Of a stretch of DNA of 64,000 nt, positions 18,801 through 27,257 are shown piece after piece. Both the position numbers and the translations under genes were made by a program. The notes beneath the pieces were generated by a model, which was given only the letters and a program-made list of their open reading frames with translations, ran no database searches and had not been told where the DNA came from. The stretch is from contig NZ_FXTP01000004.1 of NCBI RefSeq assembly GCF_900182705.1, positions 235,510 to 299,509 on the forward strand. The letters are read 5' to 3'. Position 1 is the first letter of the stretch. Each line of letters opens with the position of its first letter. The DNA is from Gracilimonas mengyeensis (GTDB lineage: Bacteria > Bacteroidota > Rhodothermia > Balneolales > Balneolaceae).

Positions 18801-19610
18801 CCGTGGCAGTATTTTGATGAAAGGACTTAATTGGGATGAAACCGAGACGTAACCAATACCTTCATCCTCTAAAAAAGAAACAATTTGCTGTTCATGGGTA
18901 TCATTCTTGTAACTGTGCATCAGGCAGACGGCTGCCGATAGCTGGTCTTCTTTCTGAACCTGGGCCAACTGTTCCCGGAGCTGTTCCATATCAGGTGAAC
19001 GAAGGACCTCTCCATTGGCATCCAGTCGTTCATTCACTTCAATGATTTCCTGATAAATCGGTATCGGTTTTTCAATCTGTAGACTAAAAAGATCAGGGCG
19101 TTGTTGGTTACCAATCACAGGCAAATCTTTAAATCCTTCAGTCGTAAAAAGAACTACCGGGGCTCCCTTATGTTCAAGCAGGGCATTGGTGCCTCGTGTG
19201 GTTCCCAACCGCAGGTTGATGGGGGGCAAGGGATCCTTTGGAGGCGTTTGGGTAATCAGGCGGCTGGCTAAAATGGGCGGTTCCTCTTCAAAGGAAATTT
19301 CAAAGGCAGCCGGGAGGTCGAGATCTTCGGGCAGTGGCTCATCAAAAGAGCAGGAAGAGCTCTCGGCATCAAAATCTGAGACCGTATAACGTTGAGAAGT
19401 CCCGAGCAGGTGTAGCTGTAAATCGTCAATAAATCCCGATGGTGCTTTCCAGTCCTGGCTGATTTTGTATCGGTCCGACGCGGTTTTTTCAGTGATGTAG
19501 CCTCTTAAAGTGCTGTTGCTCAGTACTTTGGTACGATGCCAGTTTCCCTTGGGATCAATCCCCAGACAATCAGTAAAGGTGCCGCCGGTATCAACATAAA
19601 TATGCCACAT
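15849..19610 (-). CDS. 5-oxoprolinase / hydantoinase A-B fusion protein
   Basis: A 1253-residue fusion of HyuA- and HyuB-type halves, the architecture of ATP-dependent 5-oxoprolinase, which opens 5-oxoproline to glutamate. The HyuA half (about 1-690) begins with the nucleotide-binding DTGGTFTD at 7-14 and includes RGTNALLEHKGAPV, a GPAGGVVGA segment and a FDMGGTSSDV segment. The HyuB half (about 730-1250) includes DVIVTNHPAYGGSHLPDVT and RPGSMPPFA. Length and fused form fit eukaryote-like and bacterial single-chain oxoprolinases rather than separate HyuA/HyuB. It stands alone, with repeats downstream and a 255-base spacer upstream. Confidence 0.92.
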   Translation of the reverse strand: MWHIYVDTGGTFTDCLGIDPKGNWHRTKVLSNSTLRGYITEKTASDRYKISQDWKAPSGFIDDLQLHLLGTSQRYTVSDFDAESSSCSFDEPLPEDLDLPAAFEISFEEEPPILASRLITQTPPKDPLPPINLRLGTTRGTNALLEHKGAPVVLFTTEGFKDLPVIGNQQRPDLFSLQIEKPIPIYQEIIEVNERLDANGEVLRSPDMEQLREQLAQVQKEDQLSAAVCLMHSYKNDTHEQQIVSFLEDEGIGYVSVSSQLSPFIKILPRLQTTLVNAYLSPVLRDYLSSVRDSIQEGSLHVMTSAGGLVTSDNFNPKDSLLSGPAGGVVGAAAIGKASGFSQVISFDMGGTSSDVSRYDGNYDYVFEHKVGETTLSAPALSVETVASGGGSVCWFDGKTLKVGPESGGASPGPACYGAGGPLTVTDVNLLLGRLTPDNFGIPLDKKAAEKKFQEIQKEVEAAGLASGEKELLEGFINIANERMAGAIRKISQQKGYDCTEYALVAFGGAGGQHACAIARELGMKHILLPADAGILSAYGMGQASIEQFAEQQFLDPLSQVQANIEETIEQLAQEAMNNLEEQNTGSLEKTISRRLVFMRLQGQESTLEIEYDTPDRLFDQFKKAYKERYGHWIEGREVEVESVRVVASTLPPEQEENEVSSQSSSPETNKTTRVLFNNQWKETPVFSRDDLQPGHQIHGPALIPDRFGTVVLEPHWEAKVESNGTLKLSYTGKSNTSTRFSNEAVALELFTQRFTSIAEEMGEMLRRTALSVNVKERLDFSCALLNSSGDLMVNAPHIPVHLGALGLCVKEVMKKFEQLEDGDVIVTNHPAYGGSHLPDVTVITPIFVDDELLGFAASRAHHAEIGGTRPGSMPPFATSLAEEGVVIPPMYLVKKGEHRWKAIREHLTQAQYPTRSIDENMADLQAAVAANQRGREALVQLAQKHGTQRLRHFMDGILDYASEQMRTMLREMDDQSLSATETLDDGTEIHVSITIEDEQAMIDFEGTSPVHPGNMNCTPAIVNSVVMYVLRLLLDQPLPLNEGLLGPVTIKLPKCFLNPDFPEDPAECPAVVGGNIETSQRLTDTLLKPFEVMACSQGTMNNVLFGNDDFGYYETIGGGTGAGPDFDGADAVHHHMTNTAATDPEILEHRYPVRLDRYAVRENSGGKGSHSGGNGLIRELTFMKPVSLSVLTQHRKNAPYALQGGKDGEKGKQWIIRENGEKEEMESVDGAELEAGEKFILHTPGGGGFGAF

Positions 19611-19720
19611 GTAGCTGTAAGTTATAATATTCGGTAGGGTGAAAGCACAAAGGTAATAAAGATCGGCAGAAATACACGAAATGGATAAAACCCGCTAAGG
19701 ATTTTCTTTCCACTTATATA

Positions 19721-19758
19721 ATTTTTGGTTAAAGTATTATCGTCTTTCGACCAAAAAT
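19721..19758. other. Inverted repeat in the oxoprolinase/kinase intergenic region
   Basis: ATTTTTGGT at 19721-19729 is the exact reverse complement of ACCAAAAAT at 19750-19758, separated by 20 bases. It lies between divergent genes, so it cannot be a terminator for either. It could be an operator or a weak cruciform; the arms are AT-rich and chance is not excluded. Confidence 0.35.
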
Positions 19759-19865
19759 AGATGATACAGTTGAGGTTTTAAGATGTTGGTGGTTTGTAAC
19801 GGACGTATCCGAACAGATATCACGCGTTATAAGCAGACGGAAAAGTTCATTTACGGAGATTATAG

Positions 19866-21752
19866 TTGCTTCAATTTATTGAAAAATACAGACTGGTAAC
19901 TTCACTTCTGTTGGGGTTAGTTCTTAGTTGTAGTGTGATGATTCTTTGGTTACAAAATCAAAAGGAATCTCGCCAGGCACAGACTTCAAAAATTAATGAA
20001 ACCGGACAACTGGTAGTACAGCAGTTCCAGAAACGAACCCTCGAAAGTGTAAACAGCCTGCGTAACCTGAAAAGCCGTATTGAGGAAACCAACGGGGGAT
20101 ATTTCGACTATTGGGATTATGACGCCCAGCTCATCATTAATCAGAACTCAGCTTTTAAGTTTATTGAATGGATTGACAGCAGCATGGTTATCCGGCGTGT
20201 AGAACCCATAAAGGGCAATGAGAGTGCTATTGGGCTGGATATTTCCACCTTGGATTACCGGCGATCAGACTGGCTTAGAGCCAAACGGGATTCGATAACA
20301 AATTTTACCCATTGGCTGGAGCTGGTTCAGGGAAATTATGCATTTCTGGTGGATGAGCCCCTCTATTTTGATGATCACTTTCATGGAACCATTACGGCCG
20401 GAATGGATTTTAGCTCTCAGTTTGATGCCATTATGCAAGGGATGGATCAATATAATGTTGTGCTGAGGGATGAAAATGGTATGGTTTTTTATGAATATGG
20501 AAGCTCAGAGCGGGTGTCCGGTTATCCGGAGTTTAGTATAGCCGTGAAGCTAAAGAGTGACAGGCTGCACAGCGGAAACTGGATGTTCAGGCTTAGTCCT
20601 AACCAGGTATTTGTGGAAGAGAACGTGAATCCAAGTTTGTACCTGAATCCTGCCCTGGGCCTGTTGTTTAGTCTGCTGGTTTCGGTTCTTTTCTTTTTTA
20701 TGGTGACAGCCTATTCGGCCCAGAAATCAACCCGCAGCGCCAACCGGAAAATTAGGGCGTTGATTGAGTCGTCTCCCATGGCCATTTATACGATTGATAC
20801 CAATGGCATAGTCAGGGATTTTTGGAATAAGGCCGCCGAAGAAATGTTGGGCTGGAAACGGGAGGAAGTGATGGGCAAGTTTATGCCGCATGTGTCTGAT
20901 AAATACCGGGATAACTTTGAGCATCTTAAAGGCAAGGCCGTAATGGGACAACCGCTCAAGAATAAGGAAATAGAACGAAAGCGTAAGGATGGCACCACGG
21001 CCATGTTCAGGCTCAATGTGGGGCATATTGTAGGCGAATCGGGCAATGATCGGTTGATGCTGGCTATTTTGGAAGACATCACCAAAGAGGTGGAATACAA
21101 AAATCGCCTGGAAGAATCGGTGAAAGAGAAAGAGGTGCTGCTTTCGGAGATCCATCATCGTGTGAAAAATAACCTGGCCATTATCATCGGGCTAATTGAG
21201 TTGCAGAAAGATGGCTTGAAAGAGCAGGAATTGATTCAAATCCTGAATGAAACCCAAAACCGGATTTACTCCATTTCGGGCGTGCACGAACTGCTTTATA
21301 ATACGGAGAGTTTCACGGAAATTACTTTTGAAGAATATGCCGTTCGTCTCATCAATCGCATCCGGAATATGTTTGAGGAAAGGGGTAAAGAGGTGAATAT
21401 TGAGTATGAATTCAGCACAAATAATTTAAACATTAATCAGGCCATTCCACTGGGACTGTTGATCAACGAGTTGATTACTAATTCTTTCAAGCATGCTTTT
21501 GAGGGAATGGAAGACGGCCGGATTTTTATTGGCTTATATGAAGAGGACGATGAAATTCAGGCGGTGTATGAAGACAACGGAAAAGGCTTCAAAAACAAGG
21601 TGTTCGACAGCAGCAATACGCTGGGAGTCACTTTAATAAAAACGCTGCTGGGCCAGTTAGAGGCTGATTACACTATCAATGCGGAAAATGGGTTTAATTT
21701 TAAATTCAGCTTCAGGGTGAAACAGAAAGGGGCGCATTCGAATATTGGCTAG
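19866..21752 (+). CDS. Membrane sensor histidine kinase (CHASE-PAS-HisKA_2-HATPase)
   Basis: A 628-residue kinase: membrane segment about 11-30, an extracytoplasmic sensor of about 230 residues with CHASE-like sequence (LDYRRSDWLRAKRDS), second membrane segment about 263-285, a PAS domain about 295-410, and a HisKA_2-type phosphoacceptor domain. The histidines lie at 430-431 in EIHHRVKNNL. An HATPase domain follows, with INELITNSFKHAF (N box) and DNGKGF (G box). The start is TTG: a TAG lies immediately upstream and GGAG at 19855-19858 gives good Shine-Dalgarno spacing. There is no response regulator next door, so it is an orphan kinase. Ligand unknown. Confidence 0.92.
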   Translation: MLQFIEKYRLVTSLLLGLVLSCSVMILWLQNQKESRQAQTSKINETGQLVVQQFQKRTLESVNSLRNLKSRIEETNGGYFDYWDYDAQLIINQNSAFKFIEWIDSSMVIRRVEPIKGNESAIGLDISTLDYRRSDWLRAKRDSITNFTHWLELVQGNYAFLVDEPLYFDDHFHGTITAGMDFSSQFDAIMQGMDQYNVVLRDENGMVFYEYGSSERVSGYPEFSIAVKLKSDRLHSGNWMFRLSPNQVFVEENVNPSLYLNPALGLLFSLLVSVLFFFMVTAYSAQKSTRSANRKIRALIESSPMAIYTIDTNGIVRDFWNKAAEEMLGWKREEVMGKFMPHVSDKYRDNFEHLKGKAVMGQPLKNKEIERKRKDGTTAMFRLNVGHIVGESGNDRLMLAILEDITKEVEYKNRLEESVKEKEVLLSEIHHRVKNNLAIIIGLIELQKDGLKEQELIQILNETQNRIYSISGVHELLYNTESFTEITFEEYAVRLINRIRNMFEERGKEVNIEYEFSTNNLNINQAIPLGLLINELITNSFKHAFEGMEDGRIFIGLYEEDDEIQAVYEDNGKGFKNKVFDSSNTLGVTLIKTLLGQLEADYTINAENGFNFKFSFRVKQKGAHSNIG

Positions 21753-21942
21753 GGGCTGATTGTTGATTTTGAATTGGTCATTGGTCAAAAAAAATGGCTC
21801 TTAATGTCAGGGTTTTATGAGTTTAGAGTGGATTTTTAAGGGGAATGATTTATTTTTATGGGGTATAAAAAGGGAAAATATCAGAGCCTCTTAGCGATAT
21901 TTTTTAAATGATAATTTGTTATGCATCAAAAAAAGGTTAAAA

Positions 21943-22692
21943 ATGCATCTACTTGAAGGTTTTAGCTTAGGGCCAACAGCGAAGAAAAAGTTAGATACTT
22001 CAGTTCCAATCAAGATTTCAGCCTACAAGTTTTTACACAAAGAAGACATATACTACTGGATGGAAGAAGAAACAATCAAGATTGACAGCCTTTTCTCATT
22101 TTCAAGCCAAGAGAATACTGGAGGCGTTGGCGATCCATTTGAGCTAGAAATAGCAGGTATTCCAGTTTTCGTCGATGATCCGAGTGATTCAAAAAATAAG
22201 CTAGTTGTTAACAACCTAAGATCTTTAGGAATGGCTGATTTGAAAGGTGGGTATGATACGACTGTGAAGTTTACTGTGCAAAGGAAAAACCGTTTTATCT
22301 ACTGCATGTCTAGTGTTGTAAATGAGCAATTATGTAAAAAATGGCAAGAGAAAGAAGGCTATGATGCAGTGATAAAAATAAATGATATAGCTTTTTTTAT
22401 TAGAGCAATTCAGTTTGCAGATTATCATGGCCAAAGATTACTTGGTGGTGCAGCAGTATTTGATTGGGTTGAATATGTTGACATGCCTATTGATCTTTCA
22501 ATAGTAGATTTAACTGAATATAAGTTTATCAAAGAAAAGTGCTCATTTAAATGGCAAAAGGAGATACGCTTATCTTGGCCAAATGGTCCCAAAAATGATA
22601 ACAAGCCTTATTACTTACATATTCCAAATTTATCTGACTATGTGGAAGTAATGGACATTCCTAATAGTTGGTTGAACAATAGAAATACATAA
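21943..22692 (+). CDS. Hypothetical protein, AT-rich accessory gene
   Basis: I do not recognise this protein. From the ATG at 21943 (with AGG 8 bases upstream) it is about 249 residues, soluble, with no signal peptide or membrane segment; a TTG at 21916 could add nine residues. It is lysine- and aromatic-rich, and the DNA is visibly more AT-rich than flanking core genes, which suggests transfer. Its sequence alternates strands and turns (for example DIYYWMEEETIKID, NRFIYCMSSVV, AVFDWVEYVDM), suggesting a mostly beta fold. It starts a run of small unrelated same-strand genes up to about 25230. Confidence 0.75.
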   Translation: MHLLEGFSLGPTAKKKLDTSVPIKISAYKFLHKEDIYYWMEEETIKIDSLFSFSSQENTGGVGDPFELEIAGIPVFVDDPSDSKNKLVVNNLRSLGMADLKGGYDTTVKFTVQRKNRFIYCMSSVVNEQLCKKWQEKEGYDAVIKINDIAFFIRAIQFADYHGQRLLGGAAVFDWVEYVDMPIDLSIVDLTEYKFIKEKCSFKWQKEIRLSWPNGPKNDNKPYYLHIPNLSDYVEVMDIPNSWLNNRNT

Positions 22693-22870
22693 CAAATTTA
22701 AAAAGACAAAATGTCAAGGACATAGTTTCTACAGAGCAGGTTTTATGTTCTCATATAATCTGGTCGGTATTCTGCCTTTATAACTTTCTAATGGCGCGGT
22801 CGGCCCGGTGATCCTCTTTGACACAAGACCGGCAGTGCAACTATCTAAATGCTAATGCACCCGTTTCATT

Positions 22871-23158
22871 ATGACTCTATTTATAATCGTTGGGATTCTG
22901 GCAATTGTAGTTGGTTTTATGCTCTATGGTTCAATGGCATCCCAAAAATGGCATAAAGAAAACCGGGGACAACAAACCATTACACAAACGGAACATTTTC
23001 ATGGGCACCTGTTTTATTTCAATTCAGATGACAACAGGATATTCGTGCCAAAACAAACGGGAGGAGGGTTTACGATTAACTTTGCGAATCCCATATCTGT
23101 CGCTGCCTTAATTTTACTCTTGTCTGGTACCGTTGCAATAATGGTACTTGAACTGTAG
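22871..23158 (+). CDS. Small membrane protein with DUF5808 domain
   Basis: A 95-residue protein with a membrane segment at each end (about 2-20 and 74-93) flanking a short soluble loop. The loop sequence FYFNSDDNRIFVPKQTGGG and the following TINFANP closely fit the DUF5808 pattern (a W/F-Y-N-DD-R-FVPKR-G-G-NF motif), a domain seen in small Gram-positive and Bacteroidota membrane proteins of unknown function. The basic HKENRG segment precedes the loop. It lies in the accessory run between two unrelated genes. Confidence 0.75.
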   Translation: MTLFIIVGILAIVVGFMLYGSMASQKWHKENRGQQTITQTEHFHGHLFYFNSDDNRIFVPKQTGGGFTINFANPISVAALILLLSGTVAIMVLEL

Positions 23159-23171
23159 ATGATGATGACGT

Positions 23172-23281
23172 TATAGCAAGTGTTATAGTAGAGGGATGCG
23201 GACAGGGTTCGATGGGAACTTGCTTGGTAAGAATTAATTTCGCTATTTCAACAGCATCATAATTCACGTGCCCAATACGCC
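23172..23281. repeat. Cassette-spacer repeat, copy A
   Basis: This spacer before the YdeI-like gene shares an AATTTCGCTATTTC core, then CATCATAATT and CACGTGC, with spacer B at 23888-24001. Weaker similarity extends over the preceding 60 bases (TAGCAA-GTGT, CGGACAG, ACTTGCTTG in A). A and B occupy the same place between the stop of one gene and the start of the next. Confidence 0.6.
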
Positions 23282-23298
23282 AAAAAAATTCTACGTTA

Positions 23299-23874
23299 AT
23301 GCCTGAACCCGATCCAACAAAAATATTGCCCTTTGCATCGCCGGAAGACCTCGGTGAGTGGCTCAAACAAAATCACGCCACCGAAAGTGAATTGTGGGTG
23401 AAAATATTCAAGAAGAAGACCGAGATTCCGAGCGTAACCTGGAACGATGTAGTGATAGAGGTTCTGTGCTGGGGCTGGATCGACGGTATTAAAAAGTCGT
23501 TGGATGACCAGGCTTACCTCCAACGGATCACTCCAAGGACAGCCCGAAGCAAATGGTCAAAGAAAAACAGAGAACATGCCGAGCAATTAATAAAGGAAGG
23601 CCGGATGATGGAATCCGGACTTGAGCAGGTGCGTGCGGCCAAATCAGATGGGCGATGGGAGAAGGCCTATACGGCAAGCGAACTAAAGGTGCCGGCAGAT
23701 TTCCTGTCAGCGCTCCATAGCAAGCCGAAGGCAAAACAGTTCTTCGAAACGCTCAACAAATCGAGCCGCTATCAAATCGCCTATGGACTGACCTCTGCGA
23801 AGAAGCCCGAAACCAGACAGAGGCGGTTTGCCAAATTCATGGATATGCTGGCCCGGGGTGAAAAGCCTTCTTAA
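23299..23874 (+). CDS. YdeI/OmpD-associated family protein
   Basis: A 191-residue cytosolic protein of the YdeI/OmdA family, recognised from ELWVKIFKKKTEIPSVTWNDVVIEVLCWGWIDG-type N-terminal sequence (start FASPEDLGEWLKQNH), the SLDDQAYLQRITPR segment, and the helical C-terminal portion with FLSALHSKPKAKQFFETL. Members are linked to stress and cationic-peptide resistance in some bacteria, but a biochemical activity is not established. It is flanked on both sides by related spacer repeats. Confidence 0.9.
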   Translation: MPEPDPTKILPFASPEDLGEWLKQNHATESELWVKIFKKKTEIPSVTWNDVVIEVLCWGWIDGIKKSLDDQAYLQRITPRTARSKWSKKNREHAEQLIKEGRMMESGLEQVRAAKSDGRWEKAYTASELKVPADFLSALHSKPKAKQFFETLNKSSRYQIAYGLTSAKKPETRQRRFAKFMDMLARGEKPS

Positions 23875-23887
23875 ATAGCAAATTCGG

Positions 23888-24001
23888 TGTAGCAAAGTGT
23901 CTTAAAAAGCATATCGGAACAGACAGAATGGAAGCTTGTTTATAAAACATCAATTTCGCTATTTCTATCAAAATCATAATTTTCACGTGCGTTATGCATC
24001 C
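23888..24001. repeat. Cassette-spacer repeat, copy B
   Basis: Second copy of the spacer described at 23172-23281, ending CACGTGCGTTATGCATCC. The end GCGTTATGC resembles the terminal core of integron attC sites, and a GCATATCGG at about 23909-23917 is nearly its reverse complement. A third, shorter and more divergent copy (TTTTGCTACTTC, then AATCATAATTCC) lies at 24611-24660 ahead of the next gene. Confidence 0.55.
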
Positions 24002-24017
24002 CAAAAAACCTTCAATA

Positions 24018-24602
24018 ATGAAACCCAGTCTCATACTTATAGTGGCACTTGCAATATCATCCTGTGCTAAGGAAACCCAGCAGAGTCCGGACAAGTACCA
24101 GGAAAAGGAAATTGATGAGATGGTAGACATTCGGATTTCTTCTGATGATCAAATTCTTTTCAATGGAAATAAAATCAGTGAATCCAGCCTGTATAGTCAT
24201 ATTCAAAATGTGACTGTTTCTGAGGATACGAGAGCGCGGATTATTTTTGATGAGAATGTTCCCATTGGCACCATCATGCATACTCAGGAACTTCTTTATA
24301 AAAGAGGAGTCAAACGTATGTATGCTAAGGGGTTTTCTACTGAAGAGTTTAGCAATTACGATGAGCAGGTAATCCATATTGATATCCTTGATACGAATAA
24401 ACTTCTTTTTGATGGCAACCTTCTATACCCGGAAGATTTAGAAATTGCGTTGAGCAATAAGGACCTGCCAAATAATATGGAGATCGTAATTACAGTTAGT
24501 GAAAATGCTACATTCGGAGCCGTATATGATGTGCAAAAATTACTCGCGGTAAATGATTTAGATAATATATCAAATCAGGACTTTACTGAGTATCAGTATT
24601 AA
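24018..24602 (+). CDS. Lipoprotein with two tandem ExbD/TolR-like domains
   Basis: A 194-residue lipoprotein: start ATG at 24018, hydrophobic signal and lipobox ISSC with the lipidated cysteine at 16. After a polar linker come two copies of a fold resembling the periplasmic domain of ExbD/TolR. The first has VDIRISSDDQILFNGNKIS, FDENVPIGTIM and LLYKRGVKRMY; the second has IHIDILDTNKLLFDG, VSENATFGAVYDV and a final helix. The strand-NG-helix-strand-G-helix order is that of ExbD. The normal ExbD membrane helix with its catalytic aspartate is absent, so it cannot energise transport by itself. No ExbB or TonB gene is nearby. Confidence 0.65.
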   Translation: MKPSLILIVALAISSCAKETQQSPDKYQEKEIDEMVDIRISSDDQILFNGNKISESSLYSHIQNVTVSEDTRARIIFDENVPIGTIMHTQELLYKRGVKRMYAKGFSTEEFSNYDEQVIHIDILDTNKLLFDGNLLYPEDLEIALSNKDLPNNMEIVITVSENATFGAVYDVQKLLAVNDLDNISNQDFTEYQY

Positions 24603-24685
24603 AAACAGAGAATTTTATTTTGCTACTTCAAAGAAATCATAATTCCCAAGCCGTTTAGATACTGCATCGGTATGTGGTTATGTTC

Positions 24686-25226
24686 ATGAAATTAAAAGTC
24701 TGTTGTATAGTTTGTTTTTTTCTTCTCTCTTATTCTTCTGTATTTGCACAAGAAGCTTATTCAAGTGTAGTTCCTGATAGAGAAACCTACAGAGTATCAT
24801 CTTTATCACTTGTTGGAGGATATCTGTTAAATACATCAGATAGTTTAGATAGAGTAAATCATTTTCTGGAATTTGGCATTTCAAAGTCACTGTACTCGGA
24901 ACCTGGCTATGCAAATCTGAATTATCACTTTATTAATGAATTAAAGATTTCCCCAAATAATTTTATAGTTGGACCAAAAATTGGGGGGTTATTTTGGCTT
25001 CACAATATTCACCGCAGGATTAGACCTTCTGCTTTATACAGATTTTAAAAATTCATCATTAAGATTAGTCCCGAATATGGGAATTGGGACACATCGGTTT
25101 AAATTCTCCATTAATCCTTATGTAAGATTAACAGACAGTGATTTATTACCTGTGGAAAATGGAGGAAGCTTTAGTTTTACAATGTCTGTTTTGAGGCTCA
25201 ATACAAAAAAGCAACTCTTGGAATAA
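24686..25226 (+). pseudogene. Secreted beta-strand-rich protein, frameshifted in a G tract
   Basis: Two overlapping frames make one protein of about 180 residues when joined. The first (start ATG 24686) has a clear signal peptide ending SSVFAQ at about residue 22 and runs to NNFIVGPKIGG. A second frame continues GGYFGFTIFTAGLDLLLYTDF to a TAA at 25224-25226. Removing one G from the six-G run at about 24985-24990 joins them. The continuation consists of alternating strands like a small outer-membrane or periplasmic beta-barrel-type protein. The break may be a real mutation, a phase-variable tract, or a base-calling error. Confidence 0.7.
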
Positions 25227-25444
25227 TAACCACATAATACAGTGTAACAACCAGGAAGAGGGTTACTGCTGGTTTCCAAAGTTGGTTAGTTTAATTTTTT
25301 AGCCGTTATTTACTCCTGTTCCCCAAGTCTGTTATATGCGGGATCGGGACTGGTACTTACTACGATTGGAGCTACTGCAAATGAAGCGGTGAGCCCTCAT
25401 ATTTTTTCTATCCCCTTATTTATTTAACCTTTGAAGCTTTGTCC

Positions 25445-27079
25445 ATGAAACGACTATGTAATTTTTCTACGTCTTGGTTCTATTTTTCTCTCTTGCTAAT
25501 CACAGCTACTACGATACTGGTCAGCCCGGCATCGCTGTTTGCCCAAGATGATTCCTATCCACCCGGAATTATACAGATGACGCCGAAAGTGGACCTGAAC
25601 CTGGAACCGGTTGATCTGGAAATACCCGAAAAGTTCCAGGGCATGGTGCCGGAGGATCTTAGCCTGAATCTGCCTTCAGGATTTACGGTGAAAGTTTTTG
25701 CGGTGGATGGGCTCAGAGGGCCGCGCCTGATGGCCTTTACCGAGGAAGGCGTGTTGCACGTGGCCAATATGAAGGCCAATGGTTCCTCTGAATTCCAACC
25801 CGAGGGCAACTCTTCCAGTGAGATTCTTGCCCTGCCAGACCGTAACAATGACGGAGTTGCCGATACGGTGATTGTTGCTGCGGATGGACTCAGGTGGGCG
25901 AACAGCCTGACCTTCTACAAAGGGGAAATGTATGTGGCGGATACCCATCAAATCGTCAAATTCCAGGATCAGGATGGTGACCTGGTTTATGAAAGCAGGG
26001 AAGTTTTTGCCGATAATATTCCCACGGCCAGTAGTCCGCATATTACGCGTACCATTGTTGTTGATGAGCAGAAGGAACGTTTTTACCTGTCTGTGGGATC
26101 CTCCTGTGATGTGTGCCGTGAAGAGGATCCCGAACGGGCAACCGTGCTGGAATTCAGCGCCGACGGTACGGAGCGCAGAATATTTGCCACTGGCTTGCGC
26201 AATGCCATCGGCCTTGATATCCATCCAACATCCGGTGACTTATGGGCTACGAACAATGGACACACCGAAGTCGACAATACAATGCCTCCCGAATGGATTG
26301 ATATCGTCCGGGATGGCGGCTTTTACGGATGGCCGCTGGCATTCGGCTTTCAGGTGTATATTGATTTTGATTTTCGCGGACACTGGCGGGTGCCGCCCAT
26401 CACGCGGGAGGATAGCTTGCTGGTACAAACCATGAAGCGTCCGGCCGCGCTGGTTGATGCACACTCTTCGCCCATGGATATCCACTTTTATCCTGATGGT
26501 GATTTTCCCACGGATTACCACAAGGCTGCTTTTGTAGCTTACCGTTCTGGATTCAGAGGTCCCGATCCGGGACATAAGGTGGTAGCTTTGTTTGTAGATG
26601 AGGATGGCTCCAATGCCTCGGTCGGTGATTTTATGACGGGCTTCTGGCCAAATCCGCCCGATCAAGGCAACATCTGGGGCAAGCCTGTTGGCCTTACTAC
26701 CGATAGCGAGGGGAGTCTCTACCTCAGCAGTGACTGGATCAATCACCTCATTCTTAAAGTGGAATACCAGGGCCAGGGAACCTCAATTTTGGATGAGGGC
26801 GTTTCGGAGCTGCCGTTAGCAACCGCCCTGAAGCAGAATTACCCCAATCCTTTTAATCCGGTTACGACCATTGAGTACTCACTCCAGAAATCCGAGACTG
26901 TGACGCTCGAAGTGTTTGATGCACTGGGCCGTAAAGTAGCGACATTGGTGGACAGTTATCAGTCTGCCGGTCAATACCAGGTAGATTTCAATGCATCCAA
27001 GCTTTCAAGTGGAATTTACTTATACCGATTAAAAGCAGGGGATTATACCGAAAGCAAGGTTCTGACTTTGATGAAGTAG
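25445..27079 (+). CDS. Secreted PQQ-type glucose/sorbosone dehydrogenase-like protein with T9SS sorting domain
   Basis: A 544-residue exported protein. A signal peptide ends in ASLFAQ at about residue 34. The middle (about 60-430) has the beta-propeller pattern of L-sorbosone/glucose dehydrogenases and heme-binding-like PVC proteins: LPSGFTVKVFAVDGLRGPR, GLRWANSLTFYKGEMYVAD, FATGLRNAIGLDIHP, and GFYGWPLAFGF. The C-terminal about 80 residues form a type A T9SS sorting domain (NYPNPFNPVTTIEYSL, LGRKVATLVD, SSGIYLYRLKAG). It is therefore sent to the cell surface or medium. ATG 25445 is chosen over TTG 25439. Cofactor and substrate are not determined. Confidence 0.88.
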   Translation: MKRLCNFSTSWFYFSLLLITATTILVSPASLFAQDDSYPPGIIQMTPKVDLNLEPVDLEIPEKFQGMVPEDLSLNLPSGFTVKVFAVDGLRGPRLMAFTEEGVLHVANMKANGSSEFQPEGNSSSEILALPDRNNDGVADTVIVAADGLRWANSLTFYKGEMYVADTHQIVKFQDQDGDLVYESREVFADNIPTASSPHITRTIVVDEQKERFYLSVGSSCDVCREEDPERATVLEFSADGTERRIFATGLRNAIGLDIHPTSGDLWATNNGHTEVDNTMPPEWIDIVRDGGFYGWPLAFGFQVYIDFDFRGHWRVPPITREDSLLVQTMKRPAALVDAHSSPMDIHFYPDGDFPTDYHKAAFVAYRSGFRGPDPGHKVVALFVDEDGSNASVGDFMTGFWPNPPDQGNIWGKPVGLTTDSEGSLYLSSDWINHLILKVEYQGQGTSILDEGVSELPLATALKQNYPNPFNPVTTIEYSLQKSETVTLEVFDALGRKVATLVDSYQSAGQYQVDFNASKLSSGIYLYRLKAGDYTESKVLTLMK

Positions 27080-27257
27080 ATGTAGTGTATCTATGCTTAG
27101 GTATCCCAAAATAGAAACTTTGATCAAATGCGATTAATTAGCTTATGAGTATCCCATTTCTAATGACTTAGTGGTCAGGTGATCTAAGTTACTCTAAATA
27201 TCTTTTTGGGGCTCGTTTCCGTAGGCTGCAAGTCAATACGAATACTTAATTAAAATT

